The notes under the pieces: generated by a model
Told to the model about the DNA's origin: nothing
What the model saw: the letters and a program-made list of their open reading frames with translations, nothing else
The model's database searches: none
From: an uncultured Clostridia bacterium
Lineage (GTDB): Bacteria; Bacillota; Clostridia; Lachnospirales; CAG-274
Direction of reading: 5' to 3'
NCBI GenBank assembly: GCA_947632615.1
Contig: CANRPW010000024.1
Coordinates: forward strand, 1-36,440
DNA: 36,440 bases
Shown here: positions 10,053 to 16,548 of the stretch, one piece after another
How positions within the stretch are numbered: position 1 is the stretch's first letter
Layout of the letters: every line of letters starts with the position of its first letter
Position numbers and translations under genes: made by a program

Positions 10053-10136
10053 AGCCGCGGGGCGGGGCGAAGCAGAAAAGCCAAGGAGCGGACGGGTCCG
10101 CTCCTTGGCTTTTCTGCTTCGCCCCGCCCCGCGGCT
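10053..10136. repeat. GC-rich long palindromic repeat, copy B (84 bp, perfect)
   Basis: The 41-nt arms 10053-10093 and 10096-10136 are exact reverse complements around a GG centre. The innermost stretch reads GCGGAC-GG-GTCCGC. It lies between convergent genes, so it could stop transcription from both sides, but no T-run follows either arm. It shares architecture and recognisable sequence with copies A and C. Confidence 0.95.
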
Positions 10137-10142
10137 CCCTGT

Positions 10143-10169
10143 GCCCAAACCATTTTCAATGGTTTGGGC
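10143..10169. repeat. Companion hairpin of palindrome copy B
   Basis: Perfect 12-nt arms (10143-10154 and 10158-10169) flank a TTC loop, giving the apex CATTTTCAATG. The same 11-nt apex occurs, inverted, in the companion hairpin of copy C at 11754-11791. It lies 6 nt from the large palindrome. Confidence 0.85.
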
Positions 10170-10182
10170 GTAGGGGGCAACA

Positions 10183-10566
10183 TCAATCGTTCAGATAGGC
10201 GATAGCCTCACATTCTATAAGTGCGCCTTTAGGAAGTGCCGATACCTCTACAGCAGAGCGTGCAGGGCAGTCGGACTTAAAAAAGTTCGCATAAATTTCA
10301 TTTACCTTTGCAAAGTTTTCCATATTATTAAGGAAAACGGTGGTTTTAACAACGCTTGTCAGATCATGTCCGCAGGAGGTTAGTATAGCTTCTATATTTT
10401 TAAATACCTGTTCTGCCTGCTCCTCTATTGTAGTGCCTGCAAAACTGCCTGTTTTTGGATCAATGGGTATCTGACCCGATATAAACAGCATATTGCCTGC
10501 AAGTACAGCCTGAGAATAAGGGCCAATTGCGGCAGGAGCGTTGTTTGTGGAGATTATCTTTTTCAT
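10183..10566 (-). CDS. RidA family reactive intermediate/imine deaminase
   Basis: RidA proteins hydrolyse reactive enamines and imines made by PLP enzymes, such as 2-aminoacrylate, releasing ammonia. The 127-residue length is typical. Visible family features are IGPYSQAV near residue 15, SGQIP at 30, the substrate-binding arginine R103 in [15 protein letters not shown] and the acidic E120 in IECEAIA. Its ATG (10566-10564) overlaps the TGA of the upstream flavoprotein gene in an ATGA junction, so the two are translationally coupled. The gene ends about 14 nt from the companion hairpin of palindrome B. The archetypal R and E residues are present, which favours an active deaminase over a binding-only homologue. 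Confidence 0.95.
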   Translation of the reverse strand: MKKIISTNNAPAAIGPYSQAVLAGNMLFISGQIPIDPKTGSFAGTTIEEQAEQVFKNIEAILTSCGHDLTSVVKTTVFLNNMENFAKVNEIYANFFKSDCPARSAVEVSALPKGALIECEAIAYLND

Positions 10567-11615
10567 TTTGTCAGCTCCTCAAATATTTCGTGTACTGTAG
10601 TGAGCTTGTTTACTTTGTCTACATTTTCTCCGCAGAAGATAAGCCCGTTGTCAAGGTCGCCTTTAGCTGCGTTGAAAAGTGCAAGAGAAATGCAGTAGGG
10701 GGTTGTTTTTGGGTCACAATGATGCATACAATTAAAGCACCTTGTTACTTTGGGGTTTTTACCCGCTTCTACTCTTTGAACAAACACGTTATTTATTGCT
10801 CTGCCGGGCATACCTACAGGTGACTTTACTATTTTGGCATCGCCTTTCTTTGCATTTATGTATGCCATTTTGAAGGCAAGGGATGCGTCGCACTCTTCTG
10901 TAGCCACAAAGCGAGTTGCCATCTGTACGCCGCTAAGCCCAAGGCTTAAGCAGTGGTCGATATCTTCTCTTGTAAATACTCCGCCGCCAAAAATAACGGG
11001 TATATCTTTGTCATACTGCTGTGAAAATTGATCTCTTATGGCGAGGATTTTTTTGATCTCCTCGTCCATAGAGGTTATTTTTTCAAGCTCGTCAGGCTTA
11101 AAGCCCAAGTGACCGCCGGCTTTAGGACCTTCTATTACTATCATATCGGGCAGTCTTTTATACTTTTTCATCCATCTTGTAAGAATTACGTTTGCTGCTT
11201 TTGCTGAAGAAACTATAGGGCAGAGCTTTATATCGGAGCCGGCAGCGTATTTTGGAAGATCAAGAGGAAGGCCTGCTCCTGAGATGATAAGATCAGCTCC
11301 GCTTTCTATAATACACTTTACATAGTGGTCGTATTGTTTGGAAACCACCATAAGGTTTACGCCTATTACGCCGCCGCCGGAAATTTCCTTCGCTCTTTTG
11401 ATGTGATATGAAAGGGCGCGCATATTTGCTTCTTCAGTATTGGTATAAAAATCGTCCTCCATAAAACCCGGCTGAGCAGCTGAAATTACTCCTATTCCGC
11501 CTTCTTTGGCAACTGCGCCTGCAAGAGAAGACAGACTTATACCTATACCCATTCCACCTTGTACGATGGGATATTTAACTTCTATATTACCTATTCTAAG
11601 TGGTTTAAGCTCCAT
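10563..11615 (-). CDS. NAD(P)H-dependent flavin oxidoreductase, nitronate monooxygenase/FabK-like
   Basis: This 350-residue protein belongs to the FMN-dependent TIM-barrel family that includes nitronate monooxygenase and the enoyl-ACP reductase FabK. Evidence is the N-terminal [13 protein letters not shown], the IGVNLMV strand and [11 protein letters not shown], the AGGH signature of the family. A cysteine-rich segment near residues 290-310 ([16 protein letters not shown]) is not part of classical FabK and might bind metal or an iron-sulfur cluster. That is inference. No fatty-acid genes are nearby, so a FabK role is not supported by context. ATG11615 has GGAGAG 7 nt upstream. The coupled ridA start shows the pair is one operon, read from the promoter at 11678-11706. 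Confidence 0.85.
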   Translation of the reverse strand: MELKPLRIGNIEVKYPIVQGGMGIGISLSSLAGAVAKEGGIGVISAAQPGFMEDDFYTNTEEANMRALSYHIKRAKEISGGGVIGVNLMVVSKQYDHYVKCIIESGADLIISGAGLPLDLPKYAAGSDIKLCPIVSSAKAANVILTRWMKKYKRLPDMIVIEGPKAGGHLGFKPDELEKITSMDEEIKKILAIRDQFSQQYDKDIPVIFGGGVFTREDIDHCLSLGLSGVQMATRFVATEECDASLAFKMAYINAKKGDAKIVKSPVGMPGRAINNVFVQRVEAGKNPKVTRCFNCMHHCDPKTTPYCISLALFNAAKGDLDNGLIFCGENVDKVNKLTTVHEIFEELTK

Positions 11616-11677
11616 GTATATCTCTCCGTATTTATATAATTATATAGACAGTTTTAAATCATAGTTTCACTACTTAC

Positions 11678-11706
11678 ACTATATTATATTTTTAATAATT
11701 AGTCAA
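11678..11706 (-). promoter_or_regulatory. Sigma-A type promoter for the flavoprotein-ridA operon
   Basis: On the minus strand TTGACT (11706-11701) and TATAGT (11683-11678) are separated by 17 nt, giving a 5' leader of roughly 55 nt before ATG11615. A second TATAAT lies in the spacer, but at unsuitable spacing. Confidence 0.6.
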
Positions 11707-11753
11707 CCGATTTAAGAAAAATTTTGAAAAATTCATTATTAAATAATTGGCCA

Positions 11754-11791
11754 CGCCCTTTTTCTTCATTGAAAATGAAGATAAAAGGGCG
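11754..11791. repeat. Companion hairpin of palindrome copy C
   Basis: Left arm 11754-11770 and right arm 11774-11791 pair with one bulged base around a GAA loop. Read on the minus strand the apex is CATTTTCAATG, identical to that beside copy B. Here it precedes the large palindrome instead of following it, so copy C is inserted in the opposite orientation. Confidence 0.75.
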
Positions 11792-11804
11792 GACCACCGG
11801 GGGG

Positions 11805-11888
11805 GCGGGTCGAGGGCGGAGCGAGCAGAGGCAAAAGGGGCGGACCCGTCCGCCCCTTTTGCCTCTGCTCGCTCCGCCCTCGACCCGC
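11805..11888. repeat. GC-rich long palindromic repeat, copy C (84 bp, perfect)
   Basis: Arms 11805-11845 and 11848-11888 (41 nt each) are exact reverse complements around a CC centre, the innermost part reading GCGGAC-CC-GTCCGC. Size and centre layout equal copy B, while the outer arm sequence differs at many positions. It lies between divergent promoters, so it is not the terminator of either neighbouring gene. Confidence 0.95.
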
Positions 11889-11923
11889 TGCGCCGCAGTT
11901 CGGTCGGCTGACGTTTTTATATA

Positions 11924-11952
11924 TTTACATTGGGTTAAAGTTGTTATATAAT
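11924..11952 (+). promoter_or_regulatory. Sigma-A type promoter for feoAB
   Basis: TTTACA (11924-11929) and a perfect TATAAT (11947-11952) are separated by exactly 17 nt. Transcription would start near 11958, giving a leader of about 70 nt. Confidence 0.65.
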
Positions 11953-11955
11953 AAA

Positions 11956-11969
11956 AATAATACATTATT
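11956..11969. promoter_or_regulatory. Candidate metal-regulator operator at the feoAB start site
   Basis: The palindrome AATAAT-AC-ATTATT overlaps the expected transcription start. It resembles half of an AT-rich Fur-type site (core ATAAT/ATTAT), but the spacing differs from the classical 7-1-7 Fur box, so the regulator is unknown. The location at an iron-transport promoter is the main support. Confidence 0.35.
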
Positions 11970-12026
11970 CGGAATTCATAAAACAAGCTCATAAGAAGGA
12001 GCTTTTATGAAAGGGGGAAGTGAAAA

Positions 12027-14387
12027 ATGACTCTCAGAGAGCTTGAGATAGGACATTCGGCAATTATAGATGACGTAGGGGGAAAGGGACAGCTCAGGCA
12101 GCATTTTTTAGACATGGGCGTTATTCCCGGGGCGGAGATAACTCTTATAAAGCTGGCACCTATGGGAGACCCTATGGAGCTTCGTATTCACGGCTATGAG
12201 CTTACTCTCAGGCTTGATGATGCTGCAAAAATAGAGGTTCATGAAATACCTGCTTCAAACGGCAAAGATGCCGCGGTCTCTTCCAAAAAGAAAAAAGGCA
12301 AGATGAGTCACCCCGGCTTTGGTGAAAATAAAAAGGGCAAAAAGGGCAAAAAGGGTAAACACACACCCGTTAATTTTGGCAAAACTCTTACCTTTGCCCT
12401 TGCGGGAAATCAGAATTGCGGCAAAACTACGCTTTTTAATCAGCTTACAGGGGCTAATCAGCATGTAGGCAACTTCCCCGGCGTCACTGTAGACAGAAAG
12501 AGCGGAGCAATAAAGGGCAAGCCAAACACACTTGTGACCGATTTGCCGGGTATATATTCACTATCCCCATATACCAACGAAGAGATCGTTTCAAGACAAT
12601 TTATATTAGAAGAAAAGCCCATGGGCATTATAAATATAGTTGATGCTACAAACATAGAAAGAAATCTTTACCTTACCATGCAGCTTATGGAGCTGGACGT
12701 ACCTTTGGTTCTGGCGCTTAACATGATGGACGAGGTAAGGGGAAACGGCGGCACGGTGTACATAAATGCAATGGAGGAAATTTTGGGCATACCTGTTGTG
12801 CCTATTTCCGCAGCAAAAAACGAAGGTATAGGAGAGCTTATAGACCATGCCCTGCATGTGGCGGAATATAACGAAACTCCCGGCAGAAAAGACTTCTGCG
12901 ACCCTACGGACAACGGCGGCGCGCTTCACCGCTGTCTCCACGCTGTTATGCACCTTATTGAAAAGCATGCAAAGGAGGCAGGCATACCCGTAAGGTTTGC
13001 CGCTACTAAGCTTGTTGAGGGGGATGAGGAAATACTCGCCGCCTTAAATCTTGGGGAGGCAGAGAAGGCTACTATGGAGCAGATAATTGCTCAGATGGAA
13101 AGCGAAAGAGGGCTTGACAGAGGTGCCGCCATTGCAGATATGAGGTTTTCATTTATAGAGCGCCTTGTAGACGAATGTGTAGTTAAACCAAAGGAAAGCA
13201 AAGAAACTAAGCGCAGCAACGCCATAGACAAGGTGCTTACGGGCAAATATACGGCAATACCCTCGTTTATAGCCATTATTGCCCTTACATTTATACTTAC
13301 CTTCAATGTTTTTGGAGCATATTTGCAGGGAGTGCTTGAAAACGCCATAGCATATATTACCGGGCTTATGGATCTGGGGCTTCGGAGCGCCAATGTAAAC
13401 GAAGCGTTGCGCTCCCTTATAGTAGACGGTATAATGAGCGGTGTAGGCAGTGTGCTTAGCTTTTTGCCTATAATTGTTATACTGTTTTTCTTCCTCTCCC
13501 TTTTGGAGGATACGGGATATATGGCGCGGGTCGCCTTTGTTATGGACAGGCTGCTCAGGAGAATAGGTCTTTCCGGCAGAAGTATAGTGCCTATGCTTGT
13601 GGGCTTTGGCTGCTCTGTGCCGGGTGTTATGTCCAGCAGGACTCTGCCTTCGGAAAGAGACAGAAAGCTCACCGTTATGCTCATACCCTTTATGAGCTGT
13701 ACTGCAAAGCTGCCCGTCTATGGCTTTTTTACGGCTGCGTTTTTCCCTAAATACAGCGGCTTAGTAATGGTTCTTCTATATCTTACGGGTATATTTGTGG
13801 GCGTTATAGTTACCCTTATATCTCAGAAGATATTTTTCAAGGGTAAGGCAGTCCCCTTTGTAATGGAGCTTCCCAACTACCGTTTGCCCGGGGCTAAAAA
13901 TGTAGCAAGGCTTTTGTGGGAAAAGGCTAAGGACTTTTTACAGAAGGCATTTACCATAATTCTCCTTGCGTCTATAGTTATTTGGTTTTTACAGACCTTT
14001 GACTTCGGGCTTAACATAGTCACAAGCTCTCACAGCAGCATGCTTGCGGCTGTGGCAGGTTTTATAGCTCCTGTGTTCAAGCCCTTGGGCTTCGGCGACT
14101 GGAGAGTATCTACGGCGCTTATTACGGGCTTTATAGCTAAGGAAAGCGTTGTTGCTACCCTTATAGTTCTTTTTGGAAATGCAACATCCATTTCTTCCGT
14201 AATATCGCCTCTTTCGGCAGCGGCACTGCTTGTTTTCTGCCTTTTATATACACCCTGCGTTGCGGCGGTTGCATCTATAAAGAGAGAGCTTGGAGGAAAG
14301 TGGGCATTCGGCATTGTTATACTTCAATGCGCAGTAGCCTGGATAGCTGCATTTTTGGTATATACTGTAGGCTCTATTTTAGTCTGA
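12027..14387 (+). CDS. feoB: Ferrous iron transporter, FeoA-FeoB fusion
   Basis: FeoB is the G-protein-coupled membrane transporter that imports Fe2+, and FeoA is its small SH3-like partner. Here both are in one 786-residue chain. Residues 1-75 form a FeoA domain (LRELEIGHSA...GVIPGAEI...GYELTLR). A lysine/glycine-rich linker follows (about 88-115). The FeoB G domain has G1 GNQNCGKTT (about 128), G3 DLPGIYS and G4 NMMDE. Multiple membrane spans run from about 408 to the C-terminus and include the Gate motifs, the first with MLVGFGCSVPGVM (about 521), whose cysteine is conserved. ATG12027 follows AAGGGGGAAG. No separate feoA or feoC is beside it. FeoAB fusions are known in anaerobes. It has its own promoter and a possible operator. 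Confidence 0.95.
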   Translation: MTLRELEIGHSAIIDDVGGKGQLRQHFLDMGVIPGAEITLIKLAPMGDPMELRIHGYELTLRLDDAAKIEVHEIPASNGKDAAVSSKKKKGKMSHPGFGENKKGKKGKKGKHTPVNFGKTLTFALAGNQNCGKTTLFNQLTGANQHVGNFPGVTVDRKSGAIKGKPNTLVTDLPGIYSLSPYTNEEIVSRQFILEEKPMGIINIVDATNIERNLYLTMQLMELDVPLVLALNMMDEVRGNGGTVYINAMEEILGIPVVPISAAKNEGIGELIDHALHVAEYNETPGRKDFCDPTDNGGALHRCLHAVMHLIEKHAKEAGIPVRFAATKLVEGDEEILAALNLGEAEKATMEQIIAQMESERGLDRGAAIADMRFSFIERLVDECVVKPKESKETKRSNAIDKVLTGKYTAIPSFIAIIALTFILTFNVFGAYLQGVLENAIAYITGLMDLGLRSANVNEALRSLIVDGIMSGVGSVLSFLPIIVILFFFLSLLEDTGYMARVAFVMDRLLRRIGLSGRSIVPMLVGFGCSVPGVMSSRTLPSERDRKLTVMLIPFMSCTAKLPVYGFFTAAFFPKYSGLVMVLLYLTGIFVGVIVTLISQKIFFKGKAVPFVMELPNYRLPGAKNVARLLWEKAKDFLQKAFTIILLASIVIWFLQTFDFGLNIVTSSHSSMLAAVAGFIAPVFKPLGFGDWRVSTALITGFIAKESVVATLIVLFGNATSISSVISPLSAAALLVFCLLYTPCVAAVASIKRELGGKWAFGIVILQCAVAWIAAFLVYTVGSILV

Positions 14388-14446
14388 GGGTATCAAAACC
14401 TATTGAAATTGTAAAAATATAATATATTAAAGCAGGAGGTAATAAA

Positions 14447-15313
14447 ATGAGTTCTAAGGTTTATTTTTCTAAAAATATAACAGGGAAAGAGGTTGTTAAG
14501 CTTTGCAAAATGACAGGCAAAAAGCTTGAAGGAAATGTTGCCGTAAAGCTGCACTCAGGCGAGGCAGGCAATCAGAATTTTATCAAGCCCGAATTTTGGA
14601 AGGCGGCTGTTGAATATGTAAAGGGCACCGTGGTTGAGTGCAATACGGCATACGACGGCGAAAGAGATGAAACAAAAAAGCATCTCAGGCTTTTAGAAAA
14701 GCACGGCTGGACGTCTAACTTCAAGGTAGACCTTCTTGATGCAGAAGGCCCCGACCTTAAGCTTGACATACCAAAGGGAAATGTTATCAAAGAAAATTTT
14801 GTAGGCAAAAATTTGGCAAAATATGACTCAATGCTTGTTTTGTCACATTTTAAGGGTCACCCCATGGGAGGCTACGGCGGAGCGCTCAAGCAGCTTTCTA
14901 TAGGTATTGCTTCGTCCTACGGCAAAGCCAATATTCACGGAGCAGGTGAGCCTGACAAGATGTGGTCGTCAGATCATGACAGCTTTTTAGCCTCCATGGC
15001 TGATGCGGCTTCTTCTGTCATTGACTATTTCAAGGGCAAAATACTCTATGTAAACGTAATGACAAATCTTTCGGTAGACTGCGACTGCTGCAGTGTGGCT
15101 GAAGACCCCTGTATGGCAGATATAGGCATACTTGTTTCTGACGATCCTGTGGCTATAGACCAGGCTTGTATCGACATAGTATACGCTTCCGACGACCCCG
15201 GCAGAGACCATTTTATTGAAAGAGTCGAAAGCCGCAACGGAATTTACACCATAGAAAAGGCGGCAGAGCTTAATATAGGCTCAAGAGAATATGAGCTTAT
15301 AGATGTCGGTTAA
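14447..15313 (+). CDS. DUF362 domain-containing protein
   Basis: The 288-residue protein matches the DUF362 type: an N-terminal SSKVYFSKN segment, SMLVLSHFKGHPMGGYGGALKQLSIG in the middle (here about residues 126-150) and a closing region where PVAIDQACIDIVY stands out. DUF362 domains often occur with ferredoxin-like domains. This protein has none, but it carries a compact cysteine cluster (DCDCCSVAEDPC, about residues 207-218) that could hold a metal centre. The biochemical role of the family is not established. It starts at ATG14447 behind a strong AGGAGGT, 59 nt after feoAB, and no terminator was seen between them, so it may share the iron-transporter transcript. No signal peptide is visible, so it is probably cytoplasmic. 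Confidence 0.85.
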   Translation: MSSKVYFSKNITGKEVVKLCKMTGKKLEGNVAVKLHSGEAGNQNFIKPEFWKAAVEYVKGTVVECNTAYDGERDETKKHLRLLEKHGWTSNFKVDLLDAEGPDLKLDIPKGNVIKENFVGKNLAKYDSMLVLSHFKGHPMGGYGGALKQLSIGIASSYGKANIHGAGEPDKMWSSDHDSFLASMADAASSVIDYFKGKILYVNVMTNLSVDCDCCSVAEDPCMADIGILVSDDPVAIDQACIDIVYASDDPGRDHFIERVESRNGIYTIEKAAELNIGSREYELIDVG

Positions 15314-15327
15314 GGGGCGGTAAGCGT

Positions 15328-15600
15328 ATGAAAAGAAAATATAGAGATATTATATGTATTATTGTGAATTCGGTGAGCATACTTATAGCTCTTAAAGCGG
15401 ATATAAACGGTAAATATGCGCTTTTGGCAGGTATAGCAAGTCTGATATTCAGCATATTACCTTTTTTTGTGACTCTTAAATTCAGCTTATTCAACAAAAA
15501 GCTTGAAAAAGGCGAAAGAATAGCAGATATGGTAATAATAGCCTTTGGCAGCAGCTTTGTTGTTATTTGCGCTTTGCTTATCTATTTGAAATTACTATAA
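15328..15600 (+). CDS. Small hypothetical membrane protein (three spans)
   Basis: I do not recognise this 90-residue protein. It has a positively charged start (MKRKYRD), then hydrophobic stretches at about 8-22, 28-50 and 66-89, separated by a short charged loop (NKKLEKGERIAD). It begins 14 nt after the DUF362 gene and is followed directly by a bidirectional terminator, so it closes the feoAB-DUF362 transcription unit. Its Shine-Dalgarno sequence (GGGG at 15314-15317) is weak and placed at the limit of useful spacing. The base and codon pattern is like that of its neighbours, which supports a real gene. Confidence 0.65.
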   Translation: MKRKYRDIICIIVNSVSILIALKADINGKYALLAGIASLIFSILPFFVTLKFSLFNKKLEKGERIADMVIIAFGSSFVVICALLIYLKLL

Positions 15601-15639
15601 AAAAACAGGACTGAGAATTTTTCCCGGTCCTGTTTTTTT
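15599..15639. terminator. Bidirectional intrinsic terminator
   Basis: The stem AACAGGAC/GTCCTGTT lies between an A-run on the left (15599-15605) and a T-run on the right (15633-15639). It therefore works for both the plus-strand gene ending at 15600 and the minus-strand M23 gene ending at 15638. Confidence 0.9.
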
Positions 15640-16069
15640 ATTTGGGGTACATTGTCATGGGGTCTATATCTTCACCGTTCTTTTTTACGGTGAGATGAAG
15701 ATGAGGCCCCGTTGCCCAGCCGGTATGCCCTGAGAGGGCTATTTCATCGCCTTTCTTCACCTCCGCTCCTTCCGATATCTCATGCTTTGACAGATGTGCG
15801 TACAGTGCGCTGTACTCGGGAGTTATCTCTTCAATGATGTAATTACCATAGCTATCTGATATTCCTGCGGTGACTATTTTGCCATCAGCCACTGCCTTTA
15901 CGGCCGTTCCCTCGGGTACGGCTATGTCTACGCCGTTGTGCACTTCTTCACTTCCGAAAATAGGGCTTGTCCTTTCGCCGAAGACTGAGGATATTACGCC
16001 GCCTTCTACAGGGAAAAGCCATTCGTCTTTTGCAGCGCCGTCCGATAAATTAATATGGACGGCGCTCAT
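15638..16069 (-). CDS. M23 (LytM-type) metallopeptidase domain, probably expressed by -1 frameshift
   Basis: M23 peptidases cut peptide cross-links in peptidoglycan. All active-site residues are here: zinc ligands H44 and D48 (HNGVDIA) and H125 (GPHLHL), and catalytic H92 (YAHLS) and H123. The 143-residue frame is almost only the catalytic domain and lacks any signal peptide or membrane span, so on its own it would remain in the cytoplasm, away from its substrate. The reading frame is -1 relative to the upstream anchor ORF and overlaps it as ATGA. The AGGAGG upstream is 16 nt from this ATG, too far for efficient initiation, and the codons after the ATG lie in a 10-bp stem. A frameshift product of about 259 residues would have a membrane-anchored M23 layout, as in SpoIIQ or SpoIVFA, though here with an intact active site. 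Confidence 0.85.
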   Translation of the reverse strand: MSAVHINLSDGAAKDEWLFPVEGGVISSVFGERTSPIFGSEEVHNGVDIAVPEGTAVKAVADGKIVTAGISDSYGNYIIEEITPEYSALYAHLSKHEISEGAEVKKGDEIALSGHTGWATGPHLHLTVKKNGEDIDPMTMYPK

Positions 16070-16091
16070 CTGTTTTTTAGGTTTTCCTCCT
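16034..16091 (-). other. Candidate programmed -1 ribosomal frameshift signal
   Basis: Read on the minus strand, in order: AGGAGG (16091-16086), 7 nt, the heptamer A AAA AAC (16078-16072) in the correct frame of the upstream ORF (CTA AAA AAC), a 5-nt spacer (16071-16067), then a perfect 10-bp stem AGCGCCGTCC/GGACGGCGCT (16066-16057 with 16043-16034) with a 13-nt loop. The zero frame stops at AGA TGA right after the heptamer. The -1 frame continues CAG ATG AGC into the M23 domain. This is the arrangement known from E. coli dnaX (internal Shine-Dalgarno, slippery site, stem-loop). A missing A in the assembly at this A-run would mimic it. Confidence 0.7.
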
Positions 16092-16416
16092 GCTCCCTTT
16101 GCTGCCTTATCTGCTCTGCAAGGTCTTCATCTATATCAGAAAATACCTTTTCTGTCTTTTCGCCGCCCATAAAGCTTGTATAAACGTCGGCTGCACGCTG
16201 TTTAAGACCTTCCGTGTCTGTTTCGGAGGATATTATGTTTTCAATTTTACCCGATATGTTTTTTGTTATGTCAAGGTCTATCTTAGAAAGCAATATCACC
16301 GCAACCGTAATAGTCATACAAATATTAAATCTTATAAAAAGGCTGCCTTTTTCAGGGGTCTTATTTTTCTTAAGATAACCGCTTTCTCTTAAAGATAATC
16401 TGTAATTTTTGCTCAT
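16066..16416 (-). CDS. Membrane anchor ORF upstream of, and probably fused by frameshift to, the M23 domain
   Basis: This 116-residue frame has a basic N-terminal part (about 1-25), one hydrophobic segment (about 26-45, FIRFNICMTITVAVILL) and an acidic, probably helical extracytoplasmic part rich in E, Q and R (about 85-115). That is the layout of a type II membrane anchor plus stalk. ATG16416 is chosen because AAAGGTGAT precedes it closely. An in-frame ATG at 16434 lies before that site. I see no own catalytic domain. It ends LKNR at a TGA inside the frameshift signal. The product may therefore exist in two forms, a short anchor and a long anchor-peptidase. Its transcription is divergent from spoIIIAA. 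I saw no convincing sigma-A -35 box upstream, which would fit a sporulation sigma factor but does not prove it. Confidence 0.75.
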   Translation of the reverse strand: MSKNYRLSLRESGYLKKNKTPEKGSLFIRFNICMTITVAVILLSKIDLDITKNISGKIENIISSETDTEGLKQRAADVYTSFMGGEKTEKVFSDIDEDLAEQIRQQREQEENLKNR

Positions 16417-16498
16417 TTTATCACCTTTTTTCATTATGCCTTTAATATATTATATTAAGCGTGTACAAAAATTATTCCTGTTTTTTAAAATTTTGCTT

Positions 16499-16528
16499 GG
16501 CATATAGCCCCTGAAACGGGCATAGCTT
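16499..16528 (+). promoter_or_regulatory. Candidate sigma-E promoter of the spoIIIA operon
   Basis: GGCATATA (16499-16506), a 14-nt spacer and CATAGCTT (16521-16528) resemble the sigma-E boxes (-35 around ATA, -10 CATA...T). spoIIIA is transcribed by sigma-E in Bacillus subtilis. The start would fall close to the Shine-Dalgarno GAGGTGG, leaving a very short leader. Confidence 0.45.
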
Positions 16529-16548
16529 GTATTATGAGGTGGTAATTT

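Larger units (their letters stand above)
11616..12026. other. 411-nt divergent intergenic region
   Basis: It holds a minus-strand promoter (11678-11706), palindromic repeat copy C with its companion hairpin (11754-11888), a plus-strand promoter (11924-11952), a small operator-like palindrome (11956-11969) and a short 6-bp hairpin (11985-12004) just before the FeoAB Shine-Dalgarno sequence. The open frames that cross the palindrome on both strands are products of its symmetry and GC content, not genes. Confidence 0.8.

Noticed and set aside
10053..10136. Copy B as a simple intrinsic terminator
   Set aside because: No T-run follows either arm, and the related copy C lies between divergent promoters, so termination cannot be the common purpose. 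A local effect remains possible.
9734..10186. A 150-codon minus-strand open frame across the end of the sugar transferase gene and copy B
   Set aside because: It is antisense to a clear gene and crosses the palindrome. No ribosome site and no family resemblance.
11699..11992. Open frames on both strands across palindrome copy C
   Set aside because: They are created by the GC-rich perfect palindrome, have low-complexity RG/RP composition, lack ribosome sites and mirror each other.
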